DNA of 64,000 nucleotides from JBKEDC01 sp047972995 (GCA_047972995.1 JBKEBD010000003.1:30806-94805), one strand, 5' to 3'; shown: positions 1-9,353, counted from the first letter of the stretch. Numbers and translations: made by a program. Notes: generated from the sequence alone by a model not told the origin.

Positions 1-1353
1 CTTTCGCAATTCTCCACAGCACCAATTGATGTAAATAATGGCGGTTACACACCCGATAGTACCGACCCTGAAACCGACCCTGAGGAACAACCCACCACAG
101 AGTTGACCAACGGTTGGTCGTGGTTGGCTTATAATAGTGCCAATGCTACCGTGAATGCTACAATCAACACACTCACTGTGGAATCAAATGGCAAGTTTGA
201 AAGTGGAGCACAAACATTCGGCTATGTCTATCGCGAAGTAACAGGCGATTTTGTGGCAACTGTGGTGATTGATTCTTATGAAACAGCAAGCACAAGCAAC
301 CAATCGATGGCTGGATTGATGTTGACACCTGATTTCAATCAAAAAGGGACAAACTTCTTGCACGCTATGGCTGCAAATAGTGGTGCCGGAATAGCTCGCT
401 CCACTCGTGTGGATGTAGCGAATGCCGGACGTGGGGGATTGAATGCTCCAAGCAATGTGATGGAAGGTGCAAGTCCAGTGGTAAAAGTAGAGCGCATCGG
501 AAATCTCGTCAACTTATATTATTCACTCGATAATGGCGAAAGTTTCGGCTCGGCAAAAGATGCGACGTTTGTTGCCGATCTTCCAGAAACGCTTTATATA
601 GGTTTAGCTGTGAACAGTGGTTCTTCAAGCGCAACGGCCAAAGCCCAATTTAGCAACTTCATGCTCAATGATGAAAACATTAAGTTCTCAACCGAAGAAA
701 CAGCTGTCGACCCTGACCCCGAAACTGATCCCGAAACTGATCCTGAAACTGAAACCGATCCAGAGCCTAATGCAGATTGGACTGCCTATGCCAACAACGG
801 ATCTGAGTACACTTCTTCGGTAGCAGGTGGCATACTCAGCATGACTGCAGTAGGTAAGTTTGAAGGTTCTGGTCAATCATTTGGTAGTTATTATCGTGAA
901 GTAACAGGCGATTTTGTGGCAACCGTGGTGGTTGATTCCTATGAAACAGCAAGCACAAGCAACCAATCGCTAGCCGGTTTGATGTTTACACCCGACTTCA
1001 CCAAAGAAGACACTTTACTCTTACACGGCATGGCTGCGCAAGGTCCTGCAGGAGCATACTATCGTTCAACTCGTGATACCGAAGTTTCTAGTGCTAACCG
1101 AGGAAGTATGCATGCTCCAAGTGGTAATGATGGTTCGAAGGGGATGTTAAAAGTAGAGCGTATTGGAAATGTAATCAATCTGTACTATTCGCTTGATGGC
1201 GGAGTAACTTATGGTTCTGCAAGAACAATCACCATTGCAGACCTGCCAGAAACGGGCTACATTGGTTTAGCTGTGAGCAGTGCATCGACATCAGTGTCTG
1301 CCACTGCACAGTTCAGCCACTTTACACTAAATGGCAAAAGTGTGACTTTCTAG
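1..1353 (+). CDS. C-terminal part of a large protein with repeated beta-sandwich (DUF1349/concanavalin-like) domains; 5' end outside window
   Basis: The reading frame is open from base 1, so this is the tail of a longer gene; the first ATG/TTG-type codon inside it is not a real start. Two copies of a domain of about 180 residues are visible. Both contain the string YREVTGDFVATVV followed by DSYETASTSNQS and AGLM, and both end with LPET-YIGLAVSS-type strands. They are joined by an Asp/Pro/Glu/Thr linker (DPETDPETDPETETDPEP), and a similar linker precedes the first copy, so a further domain lies upstream. This pattern resembles the DUF1349/concanavalin-like sandwich found at the C-terminus of secreted Bacteroidota polysaccharide lyases and glycosidases; that the missing part is such an enzyme is inference. 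No type IX secretion sorting domain is seen at the C-terminus. Confidence 0.75.
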   Translation, partial: LSQFSTAPIDVNNGGYTPDSTDPETDPEEQPTTELTNGWSWLAYNSANATVNATINTLTVESNGKFESGAQTFGYVYREVTGDFVATVVIDSYETASTSNQSMAGLMLTPDFNQKGTNFLHAMAANSGAGIARSTRVDVANAGRGGLNAPSNVMEGASPVVKVERIGNLVNLYYSLDNGESFGSAKDATFVADLPETLYIGLAVNSGSSSATAKAQFSNFMLNDENIKFSTEETAVDPDPETDPETDPETETDPEPNADWTAYANNGSEYTSSVAGGILSMTAVGKFEGSGQSFGSYYREVTGDFVATVVVDSYETASTSNQSLAGLMFTPDFTKEDTLLLHGMAAQGPAGAYYRSTRDTEVSSANRGSMHAPSGNDGSKGMLKVERIGNVINLYYSLDGGVTYGSARTITIADLPETGYIGLAVSSASTSVSATAQFSHFTLNGKSVTF

Positions 1354-1371
1354 TTAGAAACACTCAAATTT

Positions 1372-1407
1372 AAAATAGCCCAAAGTAATATTTTGGGCTA
1401 TTTTTTT
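1372..1407. terminator. Terminator between converging genes
   Basis: AATAGCCCAAA and TTTGGGCTATT form an 11-bp stem around a short loop, followed on the plus strand by seven T. The A-run on the other side may let it also serve the converging rnz gene. Confidence 0.85.
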
Positions 1408-1479
1408 ATACAATAACTTTGTAAGCTCTGGAATTGTGGCTACTCAAACTTCTCGCGTCCGCACAAATGCAAGTTCTGT

Positions 1480-2400
1480 TCATAGGTGCCATTTGGTGTT
1501 TTCTTTTGCCTCATGCGTGTTTGGAAAAACACTTTTGGCTTCATCAAGCAACAACTGCACACGAGAATATCGGGCTGAAAAATGCCCAATAAGCAATTTC
1601 CCACATTCTGCCGTTTGAGCCATTTGTGCAGCCTCTAAGGCTGTTGAATGCCTTGTGCTTACGGCTTTCAGCTTATCTTTTTCTATGAAGGTAGCTTCAT
1701 GATAAAGTAAATTCACTTCTTTTATTTCGCCCTCTATAGCCGGATAATATGCCGTGTCGGAACAATAGGCATAAGATCGGGGTACTGCTGGTGGAATCAC
1801 AAGCTTTTCATTGGGAATGCGTTGCCCATTAGCGCAAATGAAGTCGGACCCATCTTTAATATACTTTATCTCTCGCAATGGAATTTCATAGCGAGCTATT
1901 TGCTCTTTAATTATATTGGCTGACTTTGCCTTTTCATCAAATCTGAATCCACACGTGGGAATACTATGTTTTAATGGAAAAGATCGCACAACAAGCTTTT
2001 TGTTCTCAAAGATAACTTGCGAACTTTTGAAGCTCAAGGGATGATATACGACTTTAAAGCTTAACTCCCCTTGATCAAGAAAGGAGGTGTGAAAATCGAT
2101 GTATTCTTTAATTTGCGAGTGTGCGTAAAGATGTAAATCTTTACTTCGCCCCAATAGCGACATGGTAGACAACAAGCCTATCAAGCCAAAGAAATGATCG
2201 CCATGAAGGTGAGAAATAAGTATATGGTCAATGCGCATTGGACTAATGCCATTCACACGAAGCTGGTATTGGGTTCCTTCACCACAATCAATCAAAAACA
2301 ACCGCCCAAGCGCATTGAGCACTTGAGCGGTTGGAAATTTTTCGGAAGTAGGCACTGCTGCACTACTTCCGAGTATGGTTAAATTAAATGGAGCTTGCAT
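1480..2400 (-). CDS. rnz: Ribonuclease Z
   Basis: 306 residues, the normal size for the short-form tRNA 3'-processing endonuclease of the metallo-beta-lactamase fold. The zinc motif HLHGDH is at residues 64-69, preceded by the GEGTQYQL segment typical of RNase Z (about 40-47). Further His ligands are visible in the C-terminal part (LLYHEATF, STRHST, GHFSARY). The enzyme removes 3' trailers from tRNA precursors, which is needed here because the two tRNA genes in this window do not encode CCA. The ATG lies 13 bp after the rpsA stop on the same strand, so the two genes are probably co-transcribed. Confidence 0.93.
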   Translation of the reverse strand: MQAPFNLTILGSSAAVPTSEKFPTAQVLNALGRLFLIDCGEGTQYQLRVNGISPMRIDHILISHLHGDHFFGLIGLLSTMSLLGRSKDLHLYAHSQIKEYIDFHTSFLDQGELSFKVVYHPLSFKSSQVIFENKKLVVRSFPLKHSIPTCGFRFDEKAKSANIIKEQIARYEIPLREIKYIKDGSDFICANGQRIPNEKLVIPPAVPRSYAYCSDTAYYPAIEGEIKEVNLLYHEATFIEKDKLKAVSTRHSTALEAAQMAQTAECGKLLIGHFSARYSRVQLLLDEAKSVFPNTHEAKENTKWHL

Positions 2401-2413
2401 GAAGCCTGTTTAA

Positions 2414-4204
2414 TTATTTTCCTTTGTTTTCTTCAGCTTCCATTTGAGATTTCAATGCAGCCAATTCAGAAATATCACCTAGAGTTGTTTTTTCAACATT
2501 CTCTTTTACAGCTTTCACTGCTTTTTTAGTTGATTTTTCTTCTGCTGTTTTTTCTGCCTCATCTGCTGCACGTTGGTCATCTTCGAATGTGCGAGAGTGC
2601 GACAAAATGATACGTTTTGCTGATTTAGAGAATTCGATTACTTTGAAGTCTAGTTTTTCATCTGCTTTGGCTTGAGCACCGTCTTCTTTCACTAGGTGAC
2701 GAGGAGTTGCGAAACCTTCAACACCGTAAGGAAGAGCGATAGTAGCACCTTTGTCGAACAAGTCAACGATAGTACCTTCGTGTACTGAACCTACAGAGAA
2801 AATTGTTTCAAATACATCCCATGGGTTTTCTTCCAATTGTTTGTGACCAAGGCTCAAACGACGGTTGTCTTTATCGATATCAAGTACTACTACTTCGATT
2901 TCAGCACCGATTGAAGTAAATTCTGATGGGTGTTTGATTTTCTTAGTCCAAGAAAGGTCTGAAATATGAATCAAACCATCAACACCTTCTTCGATTTCTA
3001 CGAATACACCGAAGTTAGTGAAGTTACGCACGCGAGCTGTGTGTTTTGAGTTAACAGCAAAGCGAGTGTCGATATCACCCCAAGGATCTTGTTTCAATTG
3101 TTTGATACCCAATGACATTTTACGTTCTTCACGGTCTAGAGTCAAGATTTGAGCATCGATTTCGTCGCCTACTTTCAAGAAGTCTTGAGCAGAACGCAAG
3201 TGTTGGCTCCAGCTCATTTCTGAAACGTGGATCAAACCTTCTACGCCTGGAGCAATCTCGATGAATGCACCGTAGTCAGCCATAACAACAACTCTACCTT
3301 TAACAGTATCACCAACTTTAACTTCACCATCTAGGTTATCCCATGGATGAGCAGAAAGTTGTTTCAAGCCCAAAGCGATACGTTTTTTCTCGTTGTCGAA
3401 GTCCAAGATAACCACGTTAAGTTTTTGATCCAACTCAACGATTTCACTTGGGTGAGAAATACGACCCCAGCTAAGGTCGGTGATGTGGATAAGACCGTCA
3501 ACACCACCCAAGTCGATGAATACACCGTATGAAGTAATGTTTTTAACCGTACCCTCAAGCACTTGTCCTTTTTCCAATTTCGAAATAATTTCTTTCTTTT
3601 GTTGTTCCAACTCAGCTTCAATAAGAGCTTTGTGAGAAACCACAACGTTTCGGAACTCTTGGTTAATTTTAACCACTTTGAATTCCATTGTTTTACCCAC
3701 GTACATATCGTAATCGCGGATAGGTTTAACGTCGATTTGTGAACCTGGCAAGAATGCTTCTAAACCAAACACATCAACGATCATACCACCTTTAGTGCGG
3801 CATTTGATATATCCTTTGATGATTTCGTCATTCTCCAAAGCTTCGTTGATACGATCCCAAGAGCGCAATGCACGAGCTTTTTTGTGTGACAAAATCATTT
3901 GTCCTTTTTTGTCTTCAAGGTTTTCAATGTAAACCTCTACAGTGTCACCCACTTTTAAGTCTGGGTTATAACGGAATTCGTTCAAAGAAACGATACCATC
4001 TGATTTGTAGTCAATGTTTACAACAACTTCGCGTTTGTTCATTGAAACTACAGTACCTTCTTTTACTTCTTTTTCTTGAACAGTGTTCAACGTGTTGTTG
4101 TACATTTGCTCAAATTCTGAACCTGTTTGACCTGCGAAACCTAGGTCTTCAGCTTCCAATGCAGCCCAATCGAAATCAGCTACGTTTTGGTTTTGATCTA
4201 CCAT
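2414..4204 (-). CDS. rpsA: 30S ribosomal protein S1
   Basis: 596 residues with six S1 (OB-fold) repeats. Repeats 3-6 carry the recurring strings GVFIDLGGVDGLIHITDLSW, GAFIEIAPGVEGLIHVSEMSW and GVFVEIEEGVDGLIHISDLSW. The acidic N-terminal segment and the Lys/Glu-rich tail are usual for Bacteroidota S1. The protein binds mRNA on the small subunit and helps initiation, which matters in a phylum with weak Shine-Dalgarno use. ATG start at 4204, with a strong promoter about 70 bp upstream. It is followed at 13 bp by rnz. Confidence 0.97.
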   Translation of the reverse strand: MVDQNQNVADFDWAALEAEDLGFAGQTGSEFEQMYNNTLNTVQEKEVKEGTVVSMNKREVVVNIDYKSDGIVSLNEFRYNPDLKVGDTVEVYIENLEDKKGQMILSHKKARALRSWDRINEALENDEIIKGYIKCRTKGGMIVDVFGLEAFLPGSQIDVKPIRDYDMYVGKTMEFKVVKINQEFRNVVVSHKALIEAELEQQKKEIISKLEKGQVLEGTVKNITSYGVFIDLGGVDGLIHITDLSWGRISHPSEIVELDQKLNVVILDFDNEKKRIALGLKQLSAHPWDNLDGEVKVGDTVKGRVVVMADYGAFIEIAPGVEGLIHVSEMSWSQHLRSAQDFLKVGDEIDAQILTLDREERKMSLGIKQLKQDPWGDIDTRFAVNSKHTARVRNFTNFGVFVEIEEGVDGLIHISDLSWTKKIKHPSEFTSIGAEIEVVVLDIDKDNRRLSLGHKQLEENPWDVFETIFSVGSVHEGTIVDLFDKGATIALPYGVEGFATPRHLVKEDGAQAKADEKLDFKVIEFSKSAKRIILSHSRTFEDDQRAADEAEKTAEEKSTKKAVKAVKENVEKTTLGDISELAALKSQMEAEENKGK

Positions 4205-4274
4205 CTTTTTGTTAATTAATACTTTACTAAATTAGACTTTATGTTGTTTTACCCTTATGGGGCTTAACGCGGTG

Positions 4275-4304
4275 CAAATATATAACTATTGTTTCGTATG
4301 ACAA
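4275..4304 (-). promoter_or_regulatory. Promoter of rpsA
   Basis: Read on the minus strand: TTG (4304-4302), a 19-nt spacer and TATATTTG (4282-4275), a perfect match to the Bacteroidota -33/-7 pattern. The leader before the ATG would be about 65 nt. Confidence 0.8.
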
Positions 4305-4393
4305 TGCTTTTCTGCAAACTTTCTTAGTTTTAACGTTTTAGAAAGATTAGCTGCTCTATTTACACTCACCGAGGAAGATGCCCTACCCTTTCA

Positions 4394-6280
4394 CTATCGA
4401 TATTCTAGCGGTTGAGGCATTCTTGGTTGGAAATCATACGGAATTTTCACATCGCCTTCGCGGAATTGGAATCCAAAGAGCGATTGATCGCTCGGGTGTT
4501 TGGGGTAGCACATCAGGCGGATTTGAAGCGTTCCAAAGATGAGATTATCATTCCGCAAGCGAATGCCTCCGCCAATTCCAGCATAATAGTCTTGCGTAAA
4601 AATGGGTTCTTGTTTGCGCCCAATAATGCCAATATCAAGCACCGAAAAGGTGGAAATACTAAACCCAAGTATTTTCCGCTTCAAATAGATTTCCGTTTCT
4701 GTTTTAAGGGCTAATCGTTTTTGCCCGTTCACTTCATTGCTGCCAAAACCTCGAATGCCATAATCGTTATTAATGGTAATATATTCTTGATCGAATCGGT
4801 TAATGCCGTTCAAGTAAGACAAATCGACAAAATATCGCATACTCCTATTTAATAGTCGCAGTTGCTTACTAATGTAGTTCACCTGAAATTGAATTTCGCC
4901 TTGTTCCATTTTTCGCGAATTGAAGAATGTACCAACTCCAGCCGACAGATATAAATACGACGAGCGATATTTCACCAAATCTCCCGTCGAAAGGAAAAGA
5001 TGAGCATAGCATCTTTCTATGAATTCATTATCATCGTAGCCCACCACGAGCTCATGAAAATAGCCCCTTGGCATATCTTCAGTGGCCCCAAATCCTCGAA
5101 TGAGGTTATCGCGAATGTAGTATCTGTTGGCAAAGCTCACACTTCCGAGTATGAGGTTCGAATTGGCATAAACCTGATTACCATCATTGCCTGCTAGCGG
5201 ACGATCGAAAAAATCGATCTTTCGGTATCTTCCCGAAACAACCAATTGCTTTTCTCCAAGCATCCCTCCATTGGGGAGTTCAAAGGCATAGCCTACCCAA
5301 GAATCGAAGGTGGAATAATTTATTCGAAATCCGTTTAAATCGTAGGGCGAATCATACAAATTGTCGCTATTCCAATAGCGATAATATTTCACCGAGCCAC
5401 CCCATTTGGTATCAGTACGGAGGAATGGGCGGTCTAATGTTGCGTTAAATCCTTCTTGTTTATAGCTCTGGGTATAACCTATTTTAAAGTCGGCATAGGT
5501 GCCCGTGAAGTTGTGAATTTCATATTGTAGGTCGTAACCCTCGCTCAAATCTGCTTTGGCATTATGAATATAGCTTAGCTCTAATTCATGCCCTTGTCCA
5601 AACATATTTTTATTGTACACACTGGCTGTCCATTTACTTAAACTGCTGTAACTTCCGCTCACCCCATAAGGAAACACATCTTTAGTCATTACGGTGAGAT
5701 ACACCTCGTTGGTATCGGTGGGCGAAGGTTCTGCCAAAATCAGCGCATCGCGAATGAAAGGAAGCGTACGCAGCACACGCTCATTATCTAAAATACGCTC
5801 CGGATCGAGCAACTCACCTTCTTCCACAAACAAACTTCGGTTAATGGTTTGGCTGCGTGTTTTCCTGCTGGTGTTGTTTAAAATACGCTCTGCTTCATTG
5901 CGCACTGTTTTGGTGGTGTCGGAAATAAGAGCTCCCCACGCTTGCAGTGGCACAATGTGTATTTTGGCTATTCGTTTTCCTTTCAGAAGATCAATCTCTC
6001 GATATTGAGCCAAACGCTTTTCATCTTCTACATTGTTTTTTGTTTTTTCGTTTTGTTCTTCCACAATGGCTTCATAAACCAAACGAGGGAGTTTCTTTTG
6101 CGAAAGTGCCTGAATGAGGCTGTCGGAAAGAACAATATCTTCGCGCTCTTTTCTGAGTCGTTCGATGTCTTTGTTGAGTTTTTCAATGTGCTTTTTATCC
6201 CTCGAAACAGTTTGAGCCTTAGCTGAAAGACTATGACTAATGAAGCTAAAATAAATTATAAATAACGTGAGACTACGCAT
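4394..6280 (-). CDS. Outer-membrane beta-barrel protein with N-terminal coiled coil and POTRA-like region (Omp85/TamA-like)
   Basis: The ATG at 6280 gives a clean signal peptide (hydrophobic core LTLFIIYFSFI, cleavage near KAQT); a TTG five codons upstream is a less likely start. After the signal comes a charged helical stretch (about residues 25-100) and then a POTRA-like module with the typical RSLFVEEGELLDPERI and LRTLPFIRDALI segments (about 140-190). From about residue 205 to the end, alternating aromatic strands form a 16-stranded-type barrel. A GIRGFGSNEVNG segment corresponds to the conserved (V/I)RGF motif of Omp85 proteins. It is probably involved in inserting or exporting outer-membrane material; the substrate is not evident. 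It is not BamA itself, because only one POTRA-like module is visible. Confidence 0.75.
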   Translation of the reverse strand: MRSLTLFIIYFSFISHSLSAKAQTVSRDKKHIEKLNKDIERLRKEREDIVLSDSLIQALSQKKLPRLVYEAIVEEQNEKTKNNVEDEKRLAQYREIDLLKGKRIAKIHIVPLQAWGALISDTTKTVRNEAERILNNTSRKTRSQTINRSLFVEEGELLDPERILDNERVLRTLPFIRDALILAEPSPTDTNEVYLTVMTKDVFPYGVSGSYSSLSKWTASVYNKNMFGQGHELELSYIHNAKADLSEGYDLQYEIHNFTGTYADFKIGYTQSYKQEGFNATLDRPFLRTDTKWGGSVKYYRYWNSDNLYDSPYDLNGFRINYSTFDSWVGYAFELPNGGMLGEKQLVVSGRYRKIDFFDRPLAGNDGNQVYANSNLILGSVSFANRYYIRDNLIRGFGATEDMPRGYFHELVVGYDDNEFIERCYAHLFLSTGDLVKYRSSYLYLSAGVGTFFNSRKMEQGEIQFQVNYISKQLRLLNRSMRYFVDLSYLNGINRFDQEYITINNDYGIRGFGSNEVNGQKRLALKTETEIYLKRKILGFSISTFSVLDIGIIGRKQEPIFTQDYYAGIGGGIRLRNDNLIFGTLQIRLMCYPKHPSDQSLFGFQFREGDVKIPYDFQPRMPQPLEYR

Positions 6281-6788
6281 GATATAAACCAACAACTATA
6301 TAAAACCAGAGTTTCAACTGGGCTTTCTGCACAAGATTTTTTCAAATATGGTTAAAAGTATCGACTTTTTTTCATCAATCGGCATAAAATTATGGCAATT
6401 GATGAAAAAAGCACCGTATTTGAAATCACTAGCGGAATTAAATAGCTTGTGGGTTGAAGCTTCATTTCTTCAACATTTCTAATTTACCGCCCCGGTTGCC
6501 TCCTTAGCAAACTAACAAGCAATGCCTGTGAGTTGCATCTTTCAACAACTCTCCTTCTTATATTTCCACATTTCACCAGCTCAGCAAGCAGCAAGATACC
6601 CCTCCCCAAAAAAGCCCCCATCTCCCAATTTCAGTCGCAAAAAACAATTATTTGCTTTGCTATATTCCTCATATATATTGATAATATTTATTGCCCATCA
6701 ATATTATTAAACTACATTTTCGAATAAAATGAATGAATATTTTGTAATTTCAAATACTTTTGCACATACAAATGAAGGAGGGAATAAA
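6281..6788. other. Intergenic region with a palindrome and a promoter
   Basis: 508 bp without a credible gene between divergent genes. It holds the long palindrome at 6367-6410 (listed separately). On the plus strand there is a TACTTTTG -7 element at 6755-6762, which falls inside the longer reading frame starting at 6729 and so argues for translation from 6789. Two overlapping 60-residue frames at 6522-6727 show no protein-like composition. Confidence 0.6.
6367..6410. repeat. 44-bp near-perfect palindrome
   Basis: Two 21-nt arms (6367-6387 and 6390-6410) match at 19 of 21 positions around a 2-nt centre: TTTTTTCATCAAT, three bases, CATAA and its complement. The T-run is on the 5' side and the A-run on the 3' side, the reverse of a terminator, so an operator or cruciform is more likely than transcription termination. 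Confidence 0.6.
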
Positions 6789-7160
6789 ATGTTAGACTTA
6801 AATTTCACCTATAATCCAGACGAAAATTTTTACAGAATTAAATGGGAAGGAGAAACCAAACTCGAACAAATAGAAAAATTCTGGGAAGAACTAAAAGAAG
6901 AGTATGAATTGAACGGAGGAGAGCATCTGTTTTTAGTTGACAACACAACTGTGCATTACGAAGAATCAACCCAAAGATGCCGTTTGCACGCCAGATTCTA
7001 TGAAAAAAATCCTGCTATATTTAAAGATAGCAAAATTGCCATTGTGGTTACTACCCCACATTCTACTGCCCGACTATTCTACATTGTGAACAATGTAAAA
7101 ACGGCTGAAATAAAGATTTTTTCTACAATAAGCGCAACCAAAGCGTGGTTAGTGAGATAA
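6789..7160 (+). CDS. Small SpoIIAA/STAS-like hypothetical protein
   Basis: 123 residues from the ATG at 6789. This start follows an AAGGAGG sequence (6775-6781), an unusually good ribosome-binding site for this phylum, and lies downstream of a TACTTTTG promoter element; the ATG at 6729 lies upstream of that element. The sequence begins MLDLNFTYNPDENFYRIKWEG and alternates strands and amphipathic helices (EQIEKFWEEL, HLFLVDNTT, DSKIAIVVTTPHSTARLFYIV). This suits the SpoIIAA-like/STAS fold seen in many Bacteroidota hypothetical proteins. The fold assignment is inference and no function can be given. It stands alone, followed by a broken gene. Confidence 0.6.
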   Translation: MLDLNFTYNPDENFYRIKWEGETKLEQIEKFWEELKEEYELNGGEHLFLVDNTTVHYEESTQRCRLHARFYEKNPAIFKDSKIAIVVTTPHSTARLFYIVNNVKTAEIKIFSTISATKAWLVR

Positions 7161-7204
7161 TAATATCTACTTTTATCAGCATTTGATTAAACGAAAAACA
7201 CCTG

Positions 7205-7760
7205 ATGCTGACAGAAAAAGAAAAATTGTTGAGCGGAATTTTAGCCGACACAACCGACCAATAACTCCTATCGTAATTAAAGACCTACAAGGCCTTGTGC
7301 CACGAATATAACCAAATTCATCCCGACAACGAGCAAGAACGAGAACACAAACTGCGTTCTATTTTAGGAAAGATAGGCGAAAATGTAAAAATTCAATCTG
7401 ATTTCTTTTGCGATAACGGAAGCAATATTGAAATTGGCGATTTTTTTCGCTAATCACAATTGCTCTATGCTCGATTGCGGCAAAATTACCTTTGGAAATC
7501 ATGTTTTTGTAGCCCCCAATTGCTGATTCTACACTGTGGGGCACCCCCTAAATGCGGAAGAGTACTACAAATGGCTGAAGGAATATGCACAACCTATTGC
7601 AGTGGGCAACAATGTGTGGATTGGCGGAAATGTGGTGGTACTTACCGGGGTAACAATTGGCGACAACACGGTAATTAGTGCCAGGAGTGTGGTTTCAAGC
7701 GACATTCCAAACGACGTGCTAGCCTTTAGCAATCCTTACCGTGTGATTAAAGAGATTTAA
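7205..7760 (+). pseudogene. Decayed maltose/galactoside O-acetyltransferase (hexapeptide-repeat, NodL/Maa family)
   Basis: The conceptual protein starts MLTEKEKLLSG and keeps the family's landmarks: CHEYNQIHPDN, LRSILGKIGENV, FCDNGSNIEIGD, ANHNCSMLD, TVGHPLNAEEYYKWLKEY, VGNNVWIGGNVVVLTGVTIG and FSNPYRVIKEI. The reading is interrupted by TAA codons at 7262 and 7274, a frameshift in the T-run at about 7441-7447, and a TGA at 7524. After that the frame is open to the TAA ending at 7760. Intact members acetylate sugars with acetyl-CoA on a left-handed beta helix. Four separate lesions make a functional product very unlikely; the gene looks recently inactivated because sequence similarity is still strong. 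Confidence 0.88.
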
Positions 7761-7800
7761 AATGGCTGTTCGGGGTTGGTATGCACCATCCCCCGTCCCA

Positions 7801-8379
7801 CTAATCTTCAAAAGTGAATCTCTCGGGATATTTTCCCGTAATATTCGTAGTACGATAAAAGGCCTTCATTCGCTTAATGTCAACCTGAGCATCATTGCTA
7901 AGTTCAAATGGCTCATACCAGCCAATTTCTTTTTTGCCAAAATCGAAATATCCTAAGTAAACTGTAGCTCCTGTTGCGCGTGCAATGGTGTGAAATCCGC
8001 CTTTCCATCGCGTGGTTTTTTCGCGAGTACCCTCTGGTGTCATTGCCAAGTGGAAAACATCATCGGCTTCATTCATCGCTTCAATTATCTGGCGAACAAT
8101 GGGCGCCCCTTTCGAACGGTCGATAGCAATGCACCCTGCTTTACGCAAGAAATGCCCCACTGGCCAAAAGAAAAATTCTTTTTTAATCACCACATGAGCA
8201 ATGCCCCCTACCGAGGTGTAGTAAAGCCATGAGATCACAAAATCCCAAGCGCTCGTGTGTGGCATTCCAATAATGATAGCTTTTTTTTCTGGCATGACAG
8301 GCGACATGGCCTTCCAGCCCAGTAAACGGAGACTAAATTTACAAAATGATTGCATGAGGAAGGGTTTAATAATCCGCAT
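7801..8379 (-). CDS. Lysophospholipid acyltransferase family protein (PlsC-like)
   Basis: 192 residues from the ATG at 8379; the reading frame extends nine codons further to a TTG, which is less likely to be the start. The HX4D acyltransferase motif is HTSAWD (41-46) and the second motif is TPEGTR (114-119), with FFFWPVGHFLRKAGCIAIDR between them matching the glycerolipid-binding blocks. Such proteins transfer acyl chains to lysophosphatidate or related lipids at the inner membrane. This short form without clear membrane spans is common in Bacteroidota, and its substrate is uncertain. It lies 47 bp downstream of the SPFH gene on the same strand, so an operon is likely. Confidence 0.85.
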   Translation of the reverse strand: MRIIKPFLMQSFCKFSLRLLGWKAMSPVMPEKKAIIIGMPHTSAWDFVISWLYYTSVGGIAHVVIKKEFFFWPVGHFLRKAGCIAIDRSKGAPIVRQIIEAMNEADDVFHLAMTPEGTREKTTRWKGGFHTIARATGATVYLGYFDFGKKEIGWYEPFELSNDAQVDIKRMKAFYRTTNITGKYPERFTFED

Positions 8380-8426
8380 TGCCACTAACTTAAACTTTGG
8401 CGGCAATGCAGAATATATGGAGAGAT

Positions 8427-9242
8427 TTAGTTGTTGCCTAGAATTAGTGGCAGACCATCGTCGCCACCAACTACCACAACTTTAGCATTGGGAGATTTTG
8501 CCAATTCAATTGTAGCATCTATCCCTCTTTGTTTCAACACTTTGTCCGACAACGACGAGTTAACAATGGTGTTGTATTTTGCAATACCTTCGGCTTCAAT
8601 TCGCTTGCGCTCAGCTTCTGATTTTTCGCGTTCCAAGCGGAACTGATAGGCCAAAGCTTCTTGCTCTTGCTTCAATTTATTTTCAATAGCCACTCGAATT
8701 TGGTCGGGCAGATTAATGGCACGAATGAGTAAGGCGGTCATATCTACATTTTCCGAACGCAGCGTTTTTTGCGTTTCGCTAATAATAGATTCCTCTACCT
8801 CACTTCTTTTGGTTGAGTAAATTTCTTCTGCCGAATATCTACCACAAACTTGACGCACCATAGAACGCACCTCTGGCACCACTAATTGGTCGATGTAATT
8901 TCGCCCAAATACTTCATGCAAATCTCCAATTTTAGCGTAAGTGGGGTGAAATCGAACCGAAATATCAACACTAATAGAAAGTCCATTTTTATCGAGCACA
9001 TTCATGGTTTCTTCTCGTTTCTGCTCTTTCACGTCATACACGATAAAATCATTCCAAGGCGCAATTACATGGAATCCGGGCGTATAGACTTGTTCTTTAT
9101 CTAAGCCGCTAGCAAAGGGCTTAAACACCACGGCTCGCTCGCCCGGTTGAAGTGTAAAAAACATACTACTTCCAAAGAAAAAAAGAATTGCCAATACAAA
9201 AATGGCAATCAAAAGATAAGTTGTTTTGAGTTGTTTATTCAT
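8427..9242 (-). CDS. SPFH/Band 7 (prohibitin-like) membrane protein
   Basis: 271 residues with one N-terminal membrane span (about 8-28). The SPFH domain starts at FTLQPGERAVVFKPFASG and contains GFHVIAPWNDFIVYDVKEQ. A long charged coiled coil follows (KLKQEQEALAYQFRLEREKSEAERKRIEAEG), then a C-terminal KVVVVGGDDGLPLILGN segment like that of prohibitins. Family members form large rings that scaffold membrane domains and restrain the FtsH protease. It is more like prohibitin than like HflK/HflC because it is a single gene with no partner next to it. It lies between rpoD and the PlsC-like gene, all on the minus strand. Confidence 0.9.
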   Translation of the reverse strand: MNKQLKTTYLLIAIFVLAILFFFGSSMFFTLQPGERAVVFKPFASGLDKEQVYTPGFHVIAPWNDFIVYDVKEQKREETMNVLDKNGLSISVDISVRFHPTYAKIGDLHEVFGRNYIDQLVVPEVRSMVRQVCGRYSAEEIYSTKRSEVEESIISETQKTLRSENVDMTALLIRAINLPDQIRVAIENKLKQEQEALAYQFRLEREKSEAERKRIEAEGIAKYNTIVNSSLSDKVLKQRGIDATIELAKSPNAKVVVVGGDDGLPLILGNN

Positions 9243-9353
9243 CGTTGGTGTATTTAAATTTGTAGGTTAAAAATACAAAAAAGACGAATAACACGGTGTT
9301 AATGTTTTAAAATCTATATTCTGAGCAAGCTTTGTAAACTTTGTTTTAAAAAA

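Noticed and set aside
6522..6727. Two overlapping plus-strand frames of 62 and 64 residues
   Set aside because: Low-complexity A/T-rich sequence, no start signals and no similarity to known small proteins.
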